Shown piece by piece: positions 46,384 through 58,984 of a DNA stretch of 64,000 bases (positions within the stretch are counted from its first letter, which is position 1; each line of letters begins with the position of its first letter). Under the pieces are notes generated by a model. The model saw only the letters and a program-made list of their open reading frames with translations, was not told where the DNA came from and made no database searches. The DNA is from Papaver somniferum (taxonomy: Eukaryota; Streptophyta; Magnoliopsida; Ranunculales; Papaveraceae): NCBI RefSeq assembly GCF_003573695.1, contig NW_020621936.1, forward strand, positions 7,688,001-7,752,000, read 5' to 3'. Both the position numbers and the translations under genes were made by a program.

Positions 46384-48396
46384 CTCGCTTACATCTTTCT
46401 CGAAATATGTGTTGGTAAGCTTTCGTTTTAACCAAGTTCATCTTATATTCTTGACGAAAGTCAAAAGATGATCATGTTAAAATCGTCTTGTAACATCTTA
46501 CATGATTTGTGTGAGACAGTCATTTAATATAGCTCGGAATATTTTGTATTGATCATTCAATCACTTGAAAATTGCTTCGAATCTAATAGTTTGTGTGAGA
46601 CAGTTATTGTCTTCTTCTAAGAATGTTTTAATGATTGAAATGAGAGTTTAGAAGACTTAACCATAATTGGATTATAAGCACAGTTGCACAGTATGTGTAC
46701 TTGCATATGTGTTGATCCAAGACCGGAATGTAGTATGCATACCCGTATGCGTACTGGCAAGGTCAGGTAAAGTCCGGGAACTAGAGTATGCGTCCTTGTA
46801 TGCGTACTGGCGAAGTCAGTTGAAGTTTGCGTACTATAATATGCGTACATGTATGCGTACTGGATTCAACTGAATCTTAGAAGTGTACGACTGTATGTAT
46901 ACCCGTTTGCATACTGGCGAACACAGTCCAAGTCCGGCTACTTAGGTATTTGTACCTGTTTGCATACTTGAGTAGGTTTTCTAAAATCGGCTTGTTCATG
47001 AACTAATACATTTATATATTAAGGAATGCAACCTTTTGCAAATCGTGGATATAATGTTCATGAATTGATTCGAGTGAATCAAAATCGATTTTGCTTCAAT
47101 TACAAACAATTAAAAACTCTAGAACTAGTTTCATTTGAGTCATTTGAACTAGCTATGGTTAAGATGAATAAGGTTGATACGAAAGTGTTCATATGGCTAA
47201 CTTCGGTTAACTATTGTTCAGCCAACAAAGGTGCACACATTTAGGTACGATTACTCATATATAAATGAAGTCACTTTTCATTTGTGTGTAACAAGCTAAG
47301 TTCGATCTAACGGTTGAAAGATATTAGCTTGCATCTAATCAAGTTTTCATCTAACGGTGAATATTAAATGCTTTGTTACCAAGTTAACATTGATTGCAAA
47401 CCCTGATTTGAAGACTATATAAGGGAGAACTCTAGCAGTTGGGAAACCTAATCCCCACACCTCCTAAGTAATTCTACCTTTTCTAAGATTTGCTCTAGAT
47501 TGATTCTCCGATAGGCAAGATAAAAAGTAGTCATAAACATCTTCGTATTACCGTTTGTGATTCCATAATATCTTGTTTCACTACCATACGATTAAGATTA
47601 TTGTGAGGTGATTGATATTTCTAGGCTGTTCTTCGGGAATATATGGTCGTTATATCAATTGGTTCCTGTACACCTTGATTTACTAAAAGACATAGCAAAA
47701 CTCATAGGTATATCTGTGGGAGACATATTTATCTATTCAATAGACTTTTCTGTGTGAGACAGATTGGTTTATCAAGTCTTCAACTTTGGGTCGTAGAAAC
47801 TCTTATTACTGGTGAGATCAGCTAAGGGAATCAAGTGCGTAGAATCCGGCGTGGTTCTATATGCGTAAGGAACGCGACTGTACCTTGATCGGCGTGAGAT
47901 TGGTTAGGGATCAACTACATTCCATTCTGAAGTTAACTTGGAGTAGGCTAGTGTCTGTAGCGTCTTAATACAATGTGGTGTTCAAATCTGGACTAGGTCC
48001 CGGGGTTTTCTGCATTTGCGGGTTCCTTGTTAATAAAATTTCTGGTGTCTGTGTTATTTCTTTTCCGCATTATATTTTCTATATAATTGAAATATCACAG
48101 GTTGTGCGTAAGTTCAATCAATTGTGAATCCAACCTTTGGTTGTTGATTAAATTGATTGGCACTTAGATATTGGTTTTTGACACCGTCCAAGTTATTTCT
48201 TATATTCAATCGGACTCGCAAATTCCTATTTGTTTGATTGCAGGTTGAATTGAGAAATGAGATATAACTCTTTGATATAATTTTCTTAAAATTGAGTCTG
48301 ACTGTCGAGTTGATTCTCTTGAAAGTATATTGGAATAAGTCCATACAGATTGTTAAGCGAAATATTGGGTGTGGTTGTTAGACCCCCGCTTTTTCA
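46384..48396 (+). repeat. 3' LTR of C2, right part
   Basis: Continues the LTR after G1. Palindrome cluster about 46690-46965, TATA box CTATATAAGG at 47415-47424, end GCTTTTTCA. Confidence 0.85.
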
Positions 48397-48735
48397 ATAT
48401 TAAGGTGAACAGGAAACTCAACTAATAATCCGGTCTTGTACTCCCGAAGAGCAGCCTAGAAATATTAGTCACTTCACAATAACCTAACTGATTAATAGAA
48501 TAAGTTATTGCGGAATCACAAGAGTCTGAGACGAAGAAATGTTGTGATTACTTTTTATATCTTACCTATCAGAGATGATTCTCGAGTAAATCTTAGAGAA
48601 GATAAAAAAACTTAATACGATAGAACAAGTAAGATCAGAATACGAAGCTACAGAGAAAATAGTTGGATCTGGCTTCACGAATCCCAAATGAAGTCTTCAA
48701 GTCGTTAACCTAATAATGGTTTTGGAAAAACCTAG
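48397..48735 (-). repeat. Inverted copia LTR fragment
   Basis: The reverse complement of about 6477-6795 of the C1 LTR (shared landmarks AAGGTGAAC, CTCCCGAAGA, GGTTTTGGAAAAACC), so head-to-head with the C2 LTR that ends at 48396. Confidence 0.75.
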
Positions 48736-49972
48736 TGTGACGGACCGTGAAATTTCGCCTGGCATGCCTGGGCGCGCATGCCATAACTTTCCCGATGCGC
48801 CATGATGATGCTGCTTACCGGGCCTTAAAGCTAGGCAAATGCATGTCCATTTTTCCTTGAAAGAATACTAATGGAGCATGATGCAGCTAACTTAGCTTCC
48901 ACACCGTTCCAACTTTTCCTTGTTCTTCAAAGGGTTTAAAGCCTTGAAGGTTATGGCCAATGCACGTTACATGCATCTATGGATTTCGAGTGCCTTTCCT
49001 CGACGTAGGAAATTCATCACTGAATTTCCTATCGAGCTGAATAACTGTCACACTGCCTCTTCCCGTAGCTTAGGCATTGCTGAGAGCATGCACTTGTCTT
49101 GATCGTGCCAAGGGTGCATCAATCAGGCTCATGCAGTACTATCCTTAGGATTATGCAAGCTCTGCTAACTTTCATACCGATGTATCTTACTTTCGAGTCC
49201 ATGCCCAATGCGCCATTGGTACATGCCTAAGTCAAACGCCTTGATAGGAAGTATGAGCATCCAAGGAATGGAATGCAACTTGCCTTATCAAGTTTGGCCA
49301 CAATCATCTCTTGCGTCGATATTCCGAGACAGATGATATGAGAGGCCAGTATGCCGCAATCATCTCACAATTAGATGATATGAGAGACAAAGTGTTGGAC
49401 TGGCAATGCTGCAACTCATTGTGGATGCCTATGTACCTTCCCTACTCTAAGGGGATCAGGCACAGACCGTAGTTCATCCATGAAGGGACAAGTAAATCAA
49501 GAAAACTCATTTGCAAGGTCGTGGCCTAGCAATAAGGGTAATGGCCTAGTCCGTATAGGTCGTTGCTTCAAAATACATCCAAGTGATGCATATCTGGCCC
49601 GCGGCATGGCATAGTGATTCCCATGCTTAATATGCTTCATTGGCACGGCTACACAGCTATAAATGAGGCCTAAGCATCATTTATACTCTTCCGGCTAAGC
49701 TATGAATCTTACTTGGTGCATGGTCCGCATATGCACCTTCAACCAACTACCCCTCCCTATATATGTTAACTTGACACTTTTACAACTTCTATTAGGGGAA
49801 CAAAAATCATTCATCAACTCCCACTTTTACTTCGCATGGCAGTTGCCATATATTTCCTGAATAACCGGCCAAGATGGTTGTACATTCAATTTTGGCTCGC
49901 AGGCCAGTTCCAATGTCCGGCCATGATGGCTGAACATTTCCTGAGCCAGGTCCACTGAAGGGCAGTGATGGC
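48736..49972 (+). repeat. Unassigned LTR-like block
   Basis: Starts TGTGACGGACCGTG, has a TATA box CTATAAATGAGG near 49657, and ends next to the reverse G2 LTR. GC-richer than its neighbours, no ORF of note. Contains a local duplication with GATGATATGAGAG at about 49333 and 49374. No second copy in the window, so LTR status is a guess from the TG start and TATA. Confidence 0.35.
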
Positions 49973-52188
49973 TGTTTTTTTTGGGTAAAAACTGATTCTG
50001 CTGTTTTTGGTAAATTTGGGTGTGTTGATGAGAAACGAATTCAAACCTAAACAAATGTACTGCACAAGAGTACTTTTAGATTCAAGAGATCAATCTCTAA
50101 GACTCTGGCCTAAACCAAGAAATGGCCGTTCCAGATTCAATTCGGTCACAAAGTGAATGAGAAGGGTTGATCTTAGGGAGGGAAACGAAGAAGGTGTTTG
50201 AGATCAGAATGTTGAATTATGAAGGTGTGGTTGTTTTATGACTTGCATCAGAATGTAGAGCTGGCTTGCAGAATGTAAGCTATCAGTTCTTAGTGTTTTC
50301 TGAACACTTGTGTTGATCACACTTATATCTTTTGAAATATGTTGAAATCCTATTTATAAAAGTCATGTTCGAGCGCACCCTGATCTCATAGGAAGTGGAG
50401 GTGATTGAGCAGTGGAGAAGTGGGGTTGTGTAAAAAGTGGTGATCACCACGTTTCCATTATGGTGGAAACTGGTCACACTTTCATGCACTACTCTCATTG
50501 TTGTTAATCGTCCGTTCTTTCCTGACACTTTATCGTAATGGGTGCGTTGCACGCCGCATGCTTTAAACCGCCAGACCAATATCACAGTGAGCATCCCCCA
50601 GTTTGTGACATGTTTGATGTCTCGAGTAAATGGGTCAAGTCGTGAGACTCGTCGCTAAAAGCAGCACATAGTGCTTTTAGGTCAAATAATAAAATTACTT
50701 GTGAAATCAATATTTATAAAACATCGCTTATAATCGATGTATATAAAGCATCACTTTTAAACAAGCAGCTAAAAATAATCGATGTGCAAGATACATCCTT
50801 GTTTTAGAGCTCGTTCAAATTAGTCACGAATTGAACGTCTTAAAAAGTAGCATGACCGGCCACCTTTGGGCAATCGTTTGGGAACCCTATGAGTGAACTA
50901 CTACTTGGTCTATCGCTCCATGTGGAGGAGGGGTGTCTGATGATCACAGCGTTACCCTGTTGGCCTCCTGAAAATAAATCTAAACCATCTGACTAGGCTA
51001 GAAAAGTTGGATGGACGAGATGATTTGCGGCAGTTTCCTACTGCCGTTGATTTTAAATTAGGATTTAGAATCCGTGTGGCCAACCCTATTTTGGATGATC
51101 GATTGAAAGCGTTGGGCGCTAGTTTGAGTAGGCTGATCGGCCATGTGCAAAGGTGGGTTGCTAGTGAGCATTCTGATATCTTCGGGGCGGCCTGAAATTG
51201 AATCTAAGCCACTCGATTTGGCCGACGAAGATGGATGGTTACGATCGATTTGCGACAGTAGCGTGTTGCCGCAACACAACTTAGGGTTTCCAAAGCAGCG
51301 CGTTCACCCTACTTTGGGCAAGCGATTCAATGCGCTCCTGGTTTGTCGTGGGCAAGTCGATTGACCAAGGATGTAGTTGGGTCACCAGTGAACATGCCAG
51401 TACCCTTTTGATCATTAGAGGGAAGATATAGACTGTCCAACTAGGCTATCTAAGTTGGACGAATGTGATGAATTTGAGACAGTTATGGTCGGTCTTGGCT
51501 CGTTTGAGCTCTTTTCCAACAACACGATCACCCTAGCTAACGTTTGAGGTTGTTACGGGTGAACTAAATGGATTCCGTCCGGTTGGGATGTTAGTGGGCC
51601 CGCCAGTGGTCATCGTGATGATTGCCTAGTTCCGCTGGGAGTAGGCTAGGCTTGTTGGATTGCATGGCCGAATTGCGTGCCTGTGATCGTTTTTTAAGAC
51701 TGACATGGACAAACTAGATTTTCCTTAAGGAATTTAAACGTGTCGATCCTACTAACTTTTAATTAAAAAGTGTGTCAACACGCCGATCTCTTTATCAGAG
51801 AGTGGTGTAGCCTACTTGAGTGTTTTCATGCGGGTCTCAATACTGAAACTTCAGGAGATTCATGCCACTCCGCTGCGAGTGAATATTAATCGTCATGTCA
51901 TGCCAATATTAAGAGTTCGGCCGGGAACATTGCATAGGAAAATACTCGGCAGATCAATGCATTAGTGAATAATCCAGTAGGTTAAAATTTACAGAATATC
52001 TGGGATTGTTGCTTCATGAACCATTCTAGATAAATTTCATAAATATGTTGAATTGCTCAATACATATGTACGTAAAGAGGTCTGGACACTCATTACTTTT
52101 TGAATGGCTCAGTCCTTTTGCAGAATGACGGCGCATTAAATATAAGGTTTTACACTTTTATCCTTGAACTAAAAAACCACCATCAAGA
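49973..52188 (-). repeat. 3' LTR of G2
   Basis: 2.2 kb. Minus-strand TATA TATAAATAGG at about 50350. Counterparts of the CCATTTCTTGGTTTAGG and CTTCCCTCCCTAAGATC blocks of G1 are found in reverse. Confidence 0.8.
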
Positions 52189-52542
52189 TTAAGTCCCCTG
52201 CTAAGCACGTAACAGTGACATTGTTGTGGGGTAAGCACTAGATGGTGATAGTCAAGAGACAAATGATCAAGTCAAAGTGAATAAACGTTACTAGGGAAGT
52301 GTCAGCTGTCTCGAAACGGTAACTCAGGACGCCAAACCACGATTGTACCTCTCGGGTATGTTGATTACGGTCGAGCGACACTAGCGAGCATGTTCTGTTA
52401 GGATTTCGAGTCTAGCAGTCTTCTCCCAGCTTTAACTAGGGTTCAACATGAAGCACGACTTGGTTGGCGTTGAATCCTTGTCTATCGGATAAGTCATGTT
52501 GATATTCTTCAGCGTCTGCCTCTTCTTAGGGTTTCTGCAGTG

Positions 52543-52548
52543 TATATA
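52543..52548 (+). promoter_or_regulatory. Candidate TATA box of the G2 antisense gene
   Basis: TGTATATACA 76-81 bp before ATG 52624, on the plus strand, between the 3' LTR and the ORF. Confidence 0.35.
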
Positions 52549-52623
52549 CATATGCAAGTGAAATTATGCCATCCTTCTCGATTTGGAATAAAACTCTCTT
52601 GTTGAATCCCTATCCTTTTCATC

Positions 52624-53195
52624 ATGTCAGATAGAAGTGGGTCATCTTCTTCGGCTCAGTCAGATCTTTCTATCAAACGCAGGCGGCTTGTATCCAGAGT
52701 ATGACTTTAAACATCTCCTGATTTTGAAGTGATAATTTTTCCTTTGATTTTGACGACTAATCATCATTTTTCTTTTGTTTTAGAGTGGACGAAATCCTGA
52801 GCCTCGTGATAATTCCCCTGTCCGGATCCTCCGAGTCAAGAAGATCATACCGGTATACTTTTTCACTGGTGAACAGGTATTCGTTTGCCATGGCCCGTAA
52901 GTAATAATAATATTATTTTTTTGTAGAGGTGCCCGGTTGGAACATGTGTAACAGTGGTTGACGATGTTGATCTGACCACTCCCCTTCCTTCAAGTTCAAA
53001 CACACCTACTAGTGCAGACCTGGAAGATGTTGGCTTGGGTATCTTCTCTTACGAGTACCCCAATGAAGGTTTGACGTTTGATATTCACATGAAGTGTTTA
53101 TCTTCTAGTTACCGAACTGTTGGTGAATTCCTGGTACAGAAGGAGTTTGTGCCCTTGTACACGAAAATATGGAAGAATTATGGACACATCGCTAC
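52624..53195 (+). pseudogene. Antisense spliced ORF of G2, 3' truncated
   Basis: Exons 52624-52698 (25 codons, MSDRSGSSSS...KRRRLVSR), 52784-52852 (23 codons) and 52927 onward. All three junctions fit GT-AG (GTATGA, TTTTAG, GTATAC, TTTGTAG) and keep the frame without any stop for about 135 codons. The N-terminus is Ser-rich with a basic KRRR patch (possible nuclear signal). Exon 3 is acidic, then GLTFDIHMKCLSSSYRTVGE and LYTKIWKNYGHIA. No named domain is recognised. The reading frame runs into integrase sequence of the opposite strand at about 53195, so the 3' part is deleted. Same position and strand relation as the antisense genes of T-inner and T-outer. Confidence 0.55.
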
Positions 53196-54217
53196 CAGTA
53201 ATGATGTGTTTAGGAACACCAACCCGACAAATGATGTATTCCTTAACAAATGCTGCAATTGTCGTTTCAGTGGTTCCCCGAAGAGGAATAGCTTCAACCC
53301 ATTTGGTAAAGTATTACATTGCAGTTATGATATACTCACGTTGTTTTGATGATGGTGGATTGATTTTCCCAACAATATAAAGTCCCCAGTTGTAGAAAGG
53401 CCATGGACTACTTACTGAATGAAGCGGGGTGCAAGGCACGTGGATGAGATTCCCGTGGGTCTGACATTCATGGCATTTCTGAACGAACTTTGCCGCATCA
53501 TCCTCCATAGTTAGCCAGTAATACTTTTCCTGTACTTGGAGGAACAACTTCTTCTTTCCTTGGTGTTCGCCTTCATGCGTCTCTATTAACATAGTCGGGG
53601 TTTCAGATGTTGCCAAACATCGTAGCAGATTTCCTCCATAACTTTTGCAGTATAGGATTCCTTCATGGAATACGAATCTTTTGGCCTTTTGCTTCATCTT
53701 GGCTGCATCCTTCTTGTTGGAAGGTAGTACATCGTCACGAAGATAGTTGATATATGGTTATCGCCAGTCCCCAGCGTAGCCGACGTTAAAGACCTCTAAT
53801 TTATGTGGTGGTGCTTTACAACTGGAGTAAGAACCTTGGAGTGATCGAGATTGGGTCTCCATATCCAGCCAGTAGTAGCCAAGGCGTTGAAGACGTCGGT
53901 AAAGAGTCACCACTAATGTTTGTCCACAGATCTCGCCGTGAATACTATTAAGTTGTAGTTGTGCTTCTTCGTCTCCGAGACATCTTGACAGGGATCCATC
54001 TGGGTTTCGATGGTATAATACTCCTTTCAGCATGAAGAAGTTTTGTAGGGTTTTGATACTAACCTTTCCCTTGGAAAGCGAACTATTAAGCTCTTGAATA
54101 ATCGGAGTTCTCCAACCGCCAGCTTCAGTATCTTTGGACTATAAAAGCCACGTTGACGCTACGGTCCGCCTCCTCACTGTCAATGTTTCCTCTAGACCTT
54201 CGAATTGCAGTTTTGAG
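53195..54217 (-). pseudogene. pol: Integrase region of G2 with two zinc-binding modules
   Basis: One frame with stops at 53757 and 53313. First unit (about 54130-53780): GGWRTPIIQEL, LKGVLYHRNPDGSLSRCL, a degenerate His-His-Cys-Cys region (NSIHGEICG...RLGYYWLDM). Second unit: WR then PYINYL, GILYCKSYGGNLLRCL, HEGEHQGKKKL, YYWLTMEDDAAKFVQKCHECQTHG, a proper H-H-C-C module, then the start of the catalytic core (PWPFYNWGLYIVG, where the catalytic Asp is Tyr, FTKWVEAIPLRG). The core ends near 53195, before the second Asp region is complete. Confidence 0.75.
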
Positions 54218-54701
54218 GCAACTACATTCCAGTCCGAAGTTAACTTGTAGTAGGCTAGAGTCTGTAGTGGCTGAATACAATATGATGTTCAAATATGGAC
54301 TAGGTACCGGGGTTTTTCTGCATTTGCGGTTCCTCCTTAACAAAATTTCTGGTGTCTGTGTTATTTCTTTTCCGCATTGTATTTGTTTATATAATCTAAA
54401 TATCACAGTTGTGCGTAATTCAATCATAGTTGATAAATCCGACCTTATTTATTGGATAAGACTTGATTGACACTCAGAAATTGATCTTTGGTACCCTCCG
54501 AGTTATTATCATACCAATCAGTCTCACAGATTTCTTTCTAGTCGATTTACTGATTGTATTGAGAAAGAGATAAAGCTCTTTGATATGTTTTTTTATTGAG
54601 TCTCACTTTTAAGTTGGTGCTCTCGGAAATATATTGAAGTTTAGTCCATACAGATTGTCTAACGAAATATTGGGTGTGGTTGTTATACCCCCGCGTTTTC
54701 A
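54218..54701 (+). repeat. Copia LTR 3' fragment
   Basis: Matches about 7035-7518 of the C1 LTR: CAACTACATTCCAGTCCGAA to CGCGTTTTCA. No internal sequence follows. Confidence 0.8.
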
Positions 54702-55158
54702 ACTATCTTGAGTTGTTTTACCGATGTAAATTCTTAAGCAATCAACTCTTTTTGATGGTCCTCCAAACAGTAAAGGAACAAAGTTGTTTGGTAATCACTC
54801 CCATAATATTTTAGATAAAGATTCGTTGAGTTTCGACAAAGGATCTTCCGTTTAAACTAGTAAACTCCGTTATCGGGTAAGATCAATCAAGATCCTTATA
54901 CCAAAGTAATTAGATCTAGATTCGCAATCAAACTAAATAGATCTTGAAAGAGAACTATAAAGAGATGTCGATTTAATCAACTAGATAATCACAAGTCTAT
55001 CAAAGATAAACAATATCTAATTTGTTCTTAGCCGATCAAGAAGTGTGCACAAAACAAGAGATACAAAAACCAATAAGAAAAATCTTCTTGTCTTCAAATC
55101 TTCAATCACCTTCTTATGTACCTGCGCGCCACAAAATTGAATCCACTTATGATCGATG

Positions 55159-57556
55159 TGTTATAGCACTACTCGGTCGAACTCGCAAGCGTTGCTATCT
55201 CAAGCTTGTTGTCAAGTTTAGTTGCCAAAACTATAAGTCTTAATTTCTAATCTACTTATATCTAAGTCTCGGATTAGGATCGAAAGTGTAGTTGAGCATT
55301 AGACTTCACGGCGTTCATCCATTGAAGACGAAGAACTACTAAAGGGAACTTGTGGAACTTCATCAACAAAAGGTATGTGGATACTTGAACTCATCTATCA
55401 CTCAAAAATCTATCTACTCTATCTCCTATTTGAGACAAAAGTCGTATAGCTATATAGACTTCATTTATACACATTTGATATTTCGAGTTGAGTTTAACTA
55501 GCTTACATATTTCTAACTTTCGCTTCAACCAAGTTCATCTTATACTCTTGAAGAAAGTCAAAAGATAATCATATGAAAATCGCTCGGTAACATCATACAT
55601 GATTTGTGTGATACAGTCATTTGATGTAGACTCGAAATGTTTCGTATTGGTTATTTTAATAACTTGAAAATCGCTTTGATGCTAATAGTTAGTGAAAACA
55701 ACTACTGTCATCCTATAAGAAAGTTTCAATGATTGAAACAGAGTTTAGAACAAATGGATTTAAGCATAGTATGCGTACTTGCATATATGTAATCCATGTC
55801 CGGGAACCATGTATGCATACCCGTATGCGAACCTGTTGGTTTTGAGAAAGTCCGGGAACCTGGTATGCAAACCGGTACGCGTAATGGCGTAAGGTTCAGG
55901 TCAGGGAATTTCTGGTGAGTTTGGATGGTATGCGTACCAGTTCGCATACTGGCGAAACCCAAACTTGGTCCGGCTACTTAGGTACGCATACCTAAGTGGA
56001 TGATGTACTAAAATCGATTTGTTCATGAACTAATACATTTATATACTAAGGAATGCATCTTTTGCAAACCGTGGCTATAATGTTCATGGATTAATTCAAG
56101 TGAATCAAAATCGATTTTGCTTCAATTGTGTCTTGTACATTTCTATGAGAATATAAACAATTGACCAACTCTAGAACTAGTTTCCTTTGAGTCATTTGAA
56201 CTAGTTATGGTTAAGATGAATAAGGTTGATATGAAAGTGTTCATACGGTTAACTATTGTTGAACCAACAAGGTGTACACGTTTAGGTTTGGTTACTCATA
56301 TCTAAATGAAGGTACATTTCATTTTTGTGTAACAAGATAAGTTCGATCTAATGGTTGAAATATATTAGCTTGAGTCTAATCAGTTTTTCATCTAACGGTG
56401 AATATTGTATGCTTTGTCACCAAGATAACATTGATTGCAAACCCCGATTTGAAGACTATATAAAGTAGAACTCTAGCAACTAGGAAACCTAATACCCACA
56501 CCTCCTGTGTGATGCTAGTTGCGACTAGAGTCGATTCTCCTTTAACCTTAGGTTTTTCACGAAACCATGTAGGTTAACGACTTAAAGACTTCATTAGGAT
56601 TGTGAAGCCAGACCCAACTATTTTCTCTGTAGTTGCATGATCTGATCTTGCATCTTCTATCGTGTTTGTGTACTATCTTCTTTAAGATTGGATCTAGATT
56701 TATTCTCCGATAGGCAAGATAAAAATTAATCACAAACATCTTCGTCTCATCGTTTTTAATTCCTCAATATCTTGTTTCGCTACCATAAGATTAAGATTAT
56801 TGTGAGGTGATTGATATTTCTAGGCTATTCTTCGGGAATATAAGTCTGGTATATCAATTGGTTCCTGTTCACCTTGATTTATCAAAAGATGGAAGAAAAC
56901 TCATAAGTTTATCCGTGGGAGACAGATTTATCTATACAATAGACTTTTTTGTGTGATATAGATTTGTTTATCAAGTCTTCGACTTTGGGTCGTAGCAACT
57001 CTTAGTTGTGGGTGAGATCATCTAAGGTAATCAAGTGCGTAGAGTCATGCTGGGATTCAGAGACATAAGGAGCGCAACTGTACCTTGATCAGTGTGAGAT
57101 TGATTAGGGCTCAACTACATTCCAGTCCGAAGTTAACTTGGAGTAGGCTAGTGTCTGTAGCGGCTTAATATAGTGCGGTGTTCAAATATGGACTAGGTCC
57201 CGTGGGTTTTCTAAATTTGCGGTTTCCTCGTTAACAAAATTTTTGGTTTCTGTGTTATTTCTTTTCCACATTATATTTTGTTATATAACAGAAATATCAC
57301 AGGTTGTGTGTTAAGTTCAATCAGTTCTTGAATCCGACCTTTGGGTTTTTGATTGAATTTATTGACACTTGGATATTGGTTTATGATACCGTCCAAGTTA
57401 TTTCTCTTATTCAATCGGACTCGCAAATTCCTATTTGTTTGATTGCAGATTGAATTGAGAAATTGAGATACAACTCTTGGATATATTTCCATTGATTGCA
57501 TGAGTCTGACTATCTAGTTGATTCTCTTGGAATTATATTGGAATTATATTGGAGTC
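55159..57556 (+). repeat. C3: copia LTR of the C family inside D1
   Basis: Starts TGTTATAGCACTACTCGG. Palindrome cluster 55765-55990, TATA TATATAAA at 56457-56464. Lacks about the last 70 bp of the LTR. No internal region, so a truncated solo LTR. Confidence 0.8.
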
Positions 57557-57861
57557 TTTAAACGAGCAGTCGTTAGAGATTTCACGTAATTAGGGTACTT
57601 TCCTCTCCTGATAGACGGCTCCATCAGAAAAAACACAAATGAAGTTTGCCTGGCTCTTAGAATAGTTTGCAAGAAATGAAAACTCAACTATTTATAGACC
57701 AAGGTTGTTTGGACAAGAAGGAAATTCCAAAATCGAAAATATTCTTAAGATATGCAATAAGTACCTAATTTCGGTTTTCATCTTTCCAGCGAATATCCAA
57801 CCTGTAATTCTGAATTCTCTCATTAGAAAATATTTAATATTATTTTAACACTTAACTTATA

Positions 57862-58774
57862 CTAGTACAACCGTTGCCACGGTGCGAGGGCCGACCGAAG
57901 AAGAATCTAAAGATGGGGTCTATCTGCGACTACTTTCGTCCCGTTTCAGAAAAAGTGATACTTTCGCTCAGTTTCAGAAAAAGTGATACTTTCGCTCCGT
58001 TTTACTTTTTTTAGGGGCGAAAGTATCACTTTTTCTAAAACGGGACGAAAATATCACTTTTCTTGAAACAGAGTGAATGTATCATTTTTCCTGAAACGAA
58101 ATGTGAAAGTATCACTTTTCCAAAAACGGAAAATTAGTCGATCCATAAACCAAAATATGGTTGCATGATGTGTTATGTATCCTTTGGTGTGGTTTGTGTA
58201 ATGGCTATGCATTCAATTTTCGATAATCGTTCCTAAAGTGAAAGTATCACTTTTATTGAAATGGAGGGAGTACACCATTTTATTAGTTGCAACGGAAAAT
58301 TAGTTAATGCAAAAATCAAAATATGGCTACATAAAGTATTATGTATCCTTTGTGGTGGTTTGCATAATGGATATACATTTAATTTTCTAAAATTATGCCT
58401 AAAATGATAAATACCTCCGAATTTTTCGTAAAAACTCTAAATTTGATATTGTTGGTTGTACTCGTTGCGTATATTTTTTTTTATAACCTTTCCAACGAGA
58501 TAAAATTTGTAAACTTCCAAAACATGGGTTTTTAGATATGTTATGTTAAAGTTTTCTTTTCAATTATACCCCTAAAAAATATGATACATTAGAAGTTATA
58601 GTAATTGGACTAAAAGGGAGGGACAATTTTGTCTAGTGAAAAAACGACCACCAAAAGTTTGGTTACACCAAACCAATCTTTTTGTGTCAATTGATCACCT
58701 ACAATTTAAAAAAAAATGGTCATATAGAGGTCATCCCTCGCTCCGCTCGGTCAGCCCAGTAACTTTCCAAGAGA
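57862..58774 (-). mobile_element. Non-autonomous Helitron
   Basis: On the minus strand it starts TCTCTTGGAAAG after an A and ends GGTTGTACTAG before a T. A short hairpin ACCGT-GGCA-ACGGT stands about 7 bases before the CTAG end, which is the Helitron 3' signature. 913 bp, no Rep/helicase. Both ends carry a CGGTCGGCCC / GGGCTGACCG-type block. A MITE is nested inside. Confidence 0.6.
57933..58270. mobile_element. Stowaway-like MITE inside the Helitron
   Basis: Flanked by TA on both sides. Left end CTTTCGTCCCGTTTCAGAAA, right-end complement CTCCCTCCATTTCAATAAAA, both continuing AAGTGATACTTTC. Internally the AAAAGTGATACTTTCGCTC unit is repeated several times in both orientations. Confidence 0.65.
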
Positions 58775-58984
58775 TATGTTTTGAGTTGCTGGAAAATCAA
58801 AAACATATAATCAAAAATATTAATTAAAAGATTCTCAATAATTCGGATTGGGATCACCTTAATTATCAAGGAATTTCTTTGAATAATAAAAGATAAAAAT
58901 TATATTCATGTTCAAATTATGTCGACATCTTGAACTTTCCTATTTAGCAAGCCCTAATTCCAAACTCACACAAAATCGTAAAGT

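Larger units (their letters stand above)
33705..48396 (+). mobile_element. Copia-type LTR retrotransposon C2, 3' LTR split by G1
   Basis: 5' LTR 33705-36082, internal 36083-39902, 3' LTR 39903-40246 plus 46384-48396. The split is caused by gypsy element G1. The internal region has a gag with zinc knuckle and no pol domains. A polypurine tract AAAAAGGGGAAGAT lies just before the 3' LTR. Flanks GGTAC and ATATT do not match, so one side has been rearranged; an inverted LTR fragment abuts the right end. Confidence 0.82.
49973..54217 (-). mobile_element. Gypsy element G2, reverse orientation, partial
   Basis: Minus-strand relative of G1: its 3' LTR (49973-52188) matches the G1 LTR in reverse, with the end word ACCACCATCAA at 52177-52187. 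Internal part: an antisense spliced ORF (52624-about 53195) and part of integrase (about 53195-54217). The 5' half with gag, protease, RT, RNase H and the 5' LTR is missing. It ends abruptly in a copia LTR fragment at 54218. Confidence 0.75.

Noticed and set aside
57950..58135. Possible CRISPR-like spaced repeats (AAGTGATACTTTC)
   Set aside because: Repeats occur in both orientations with no unique spacers and belong to a plant MITE.
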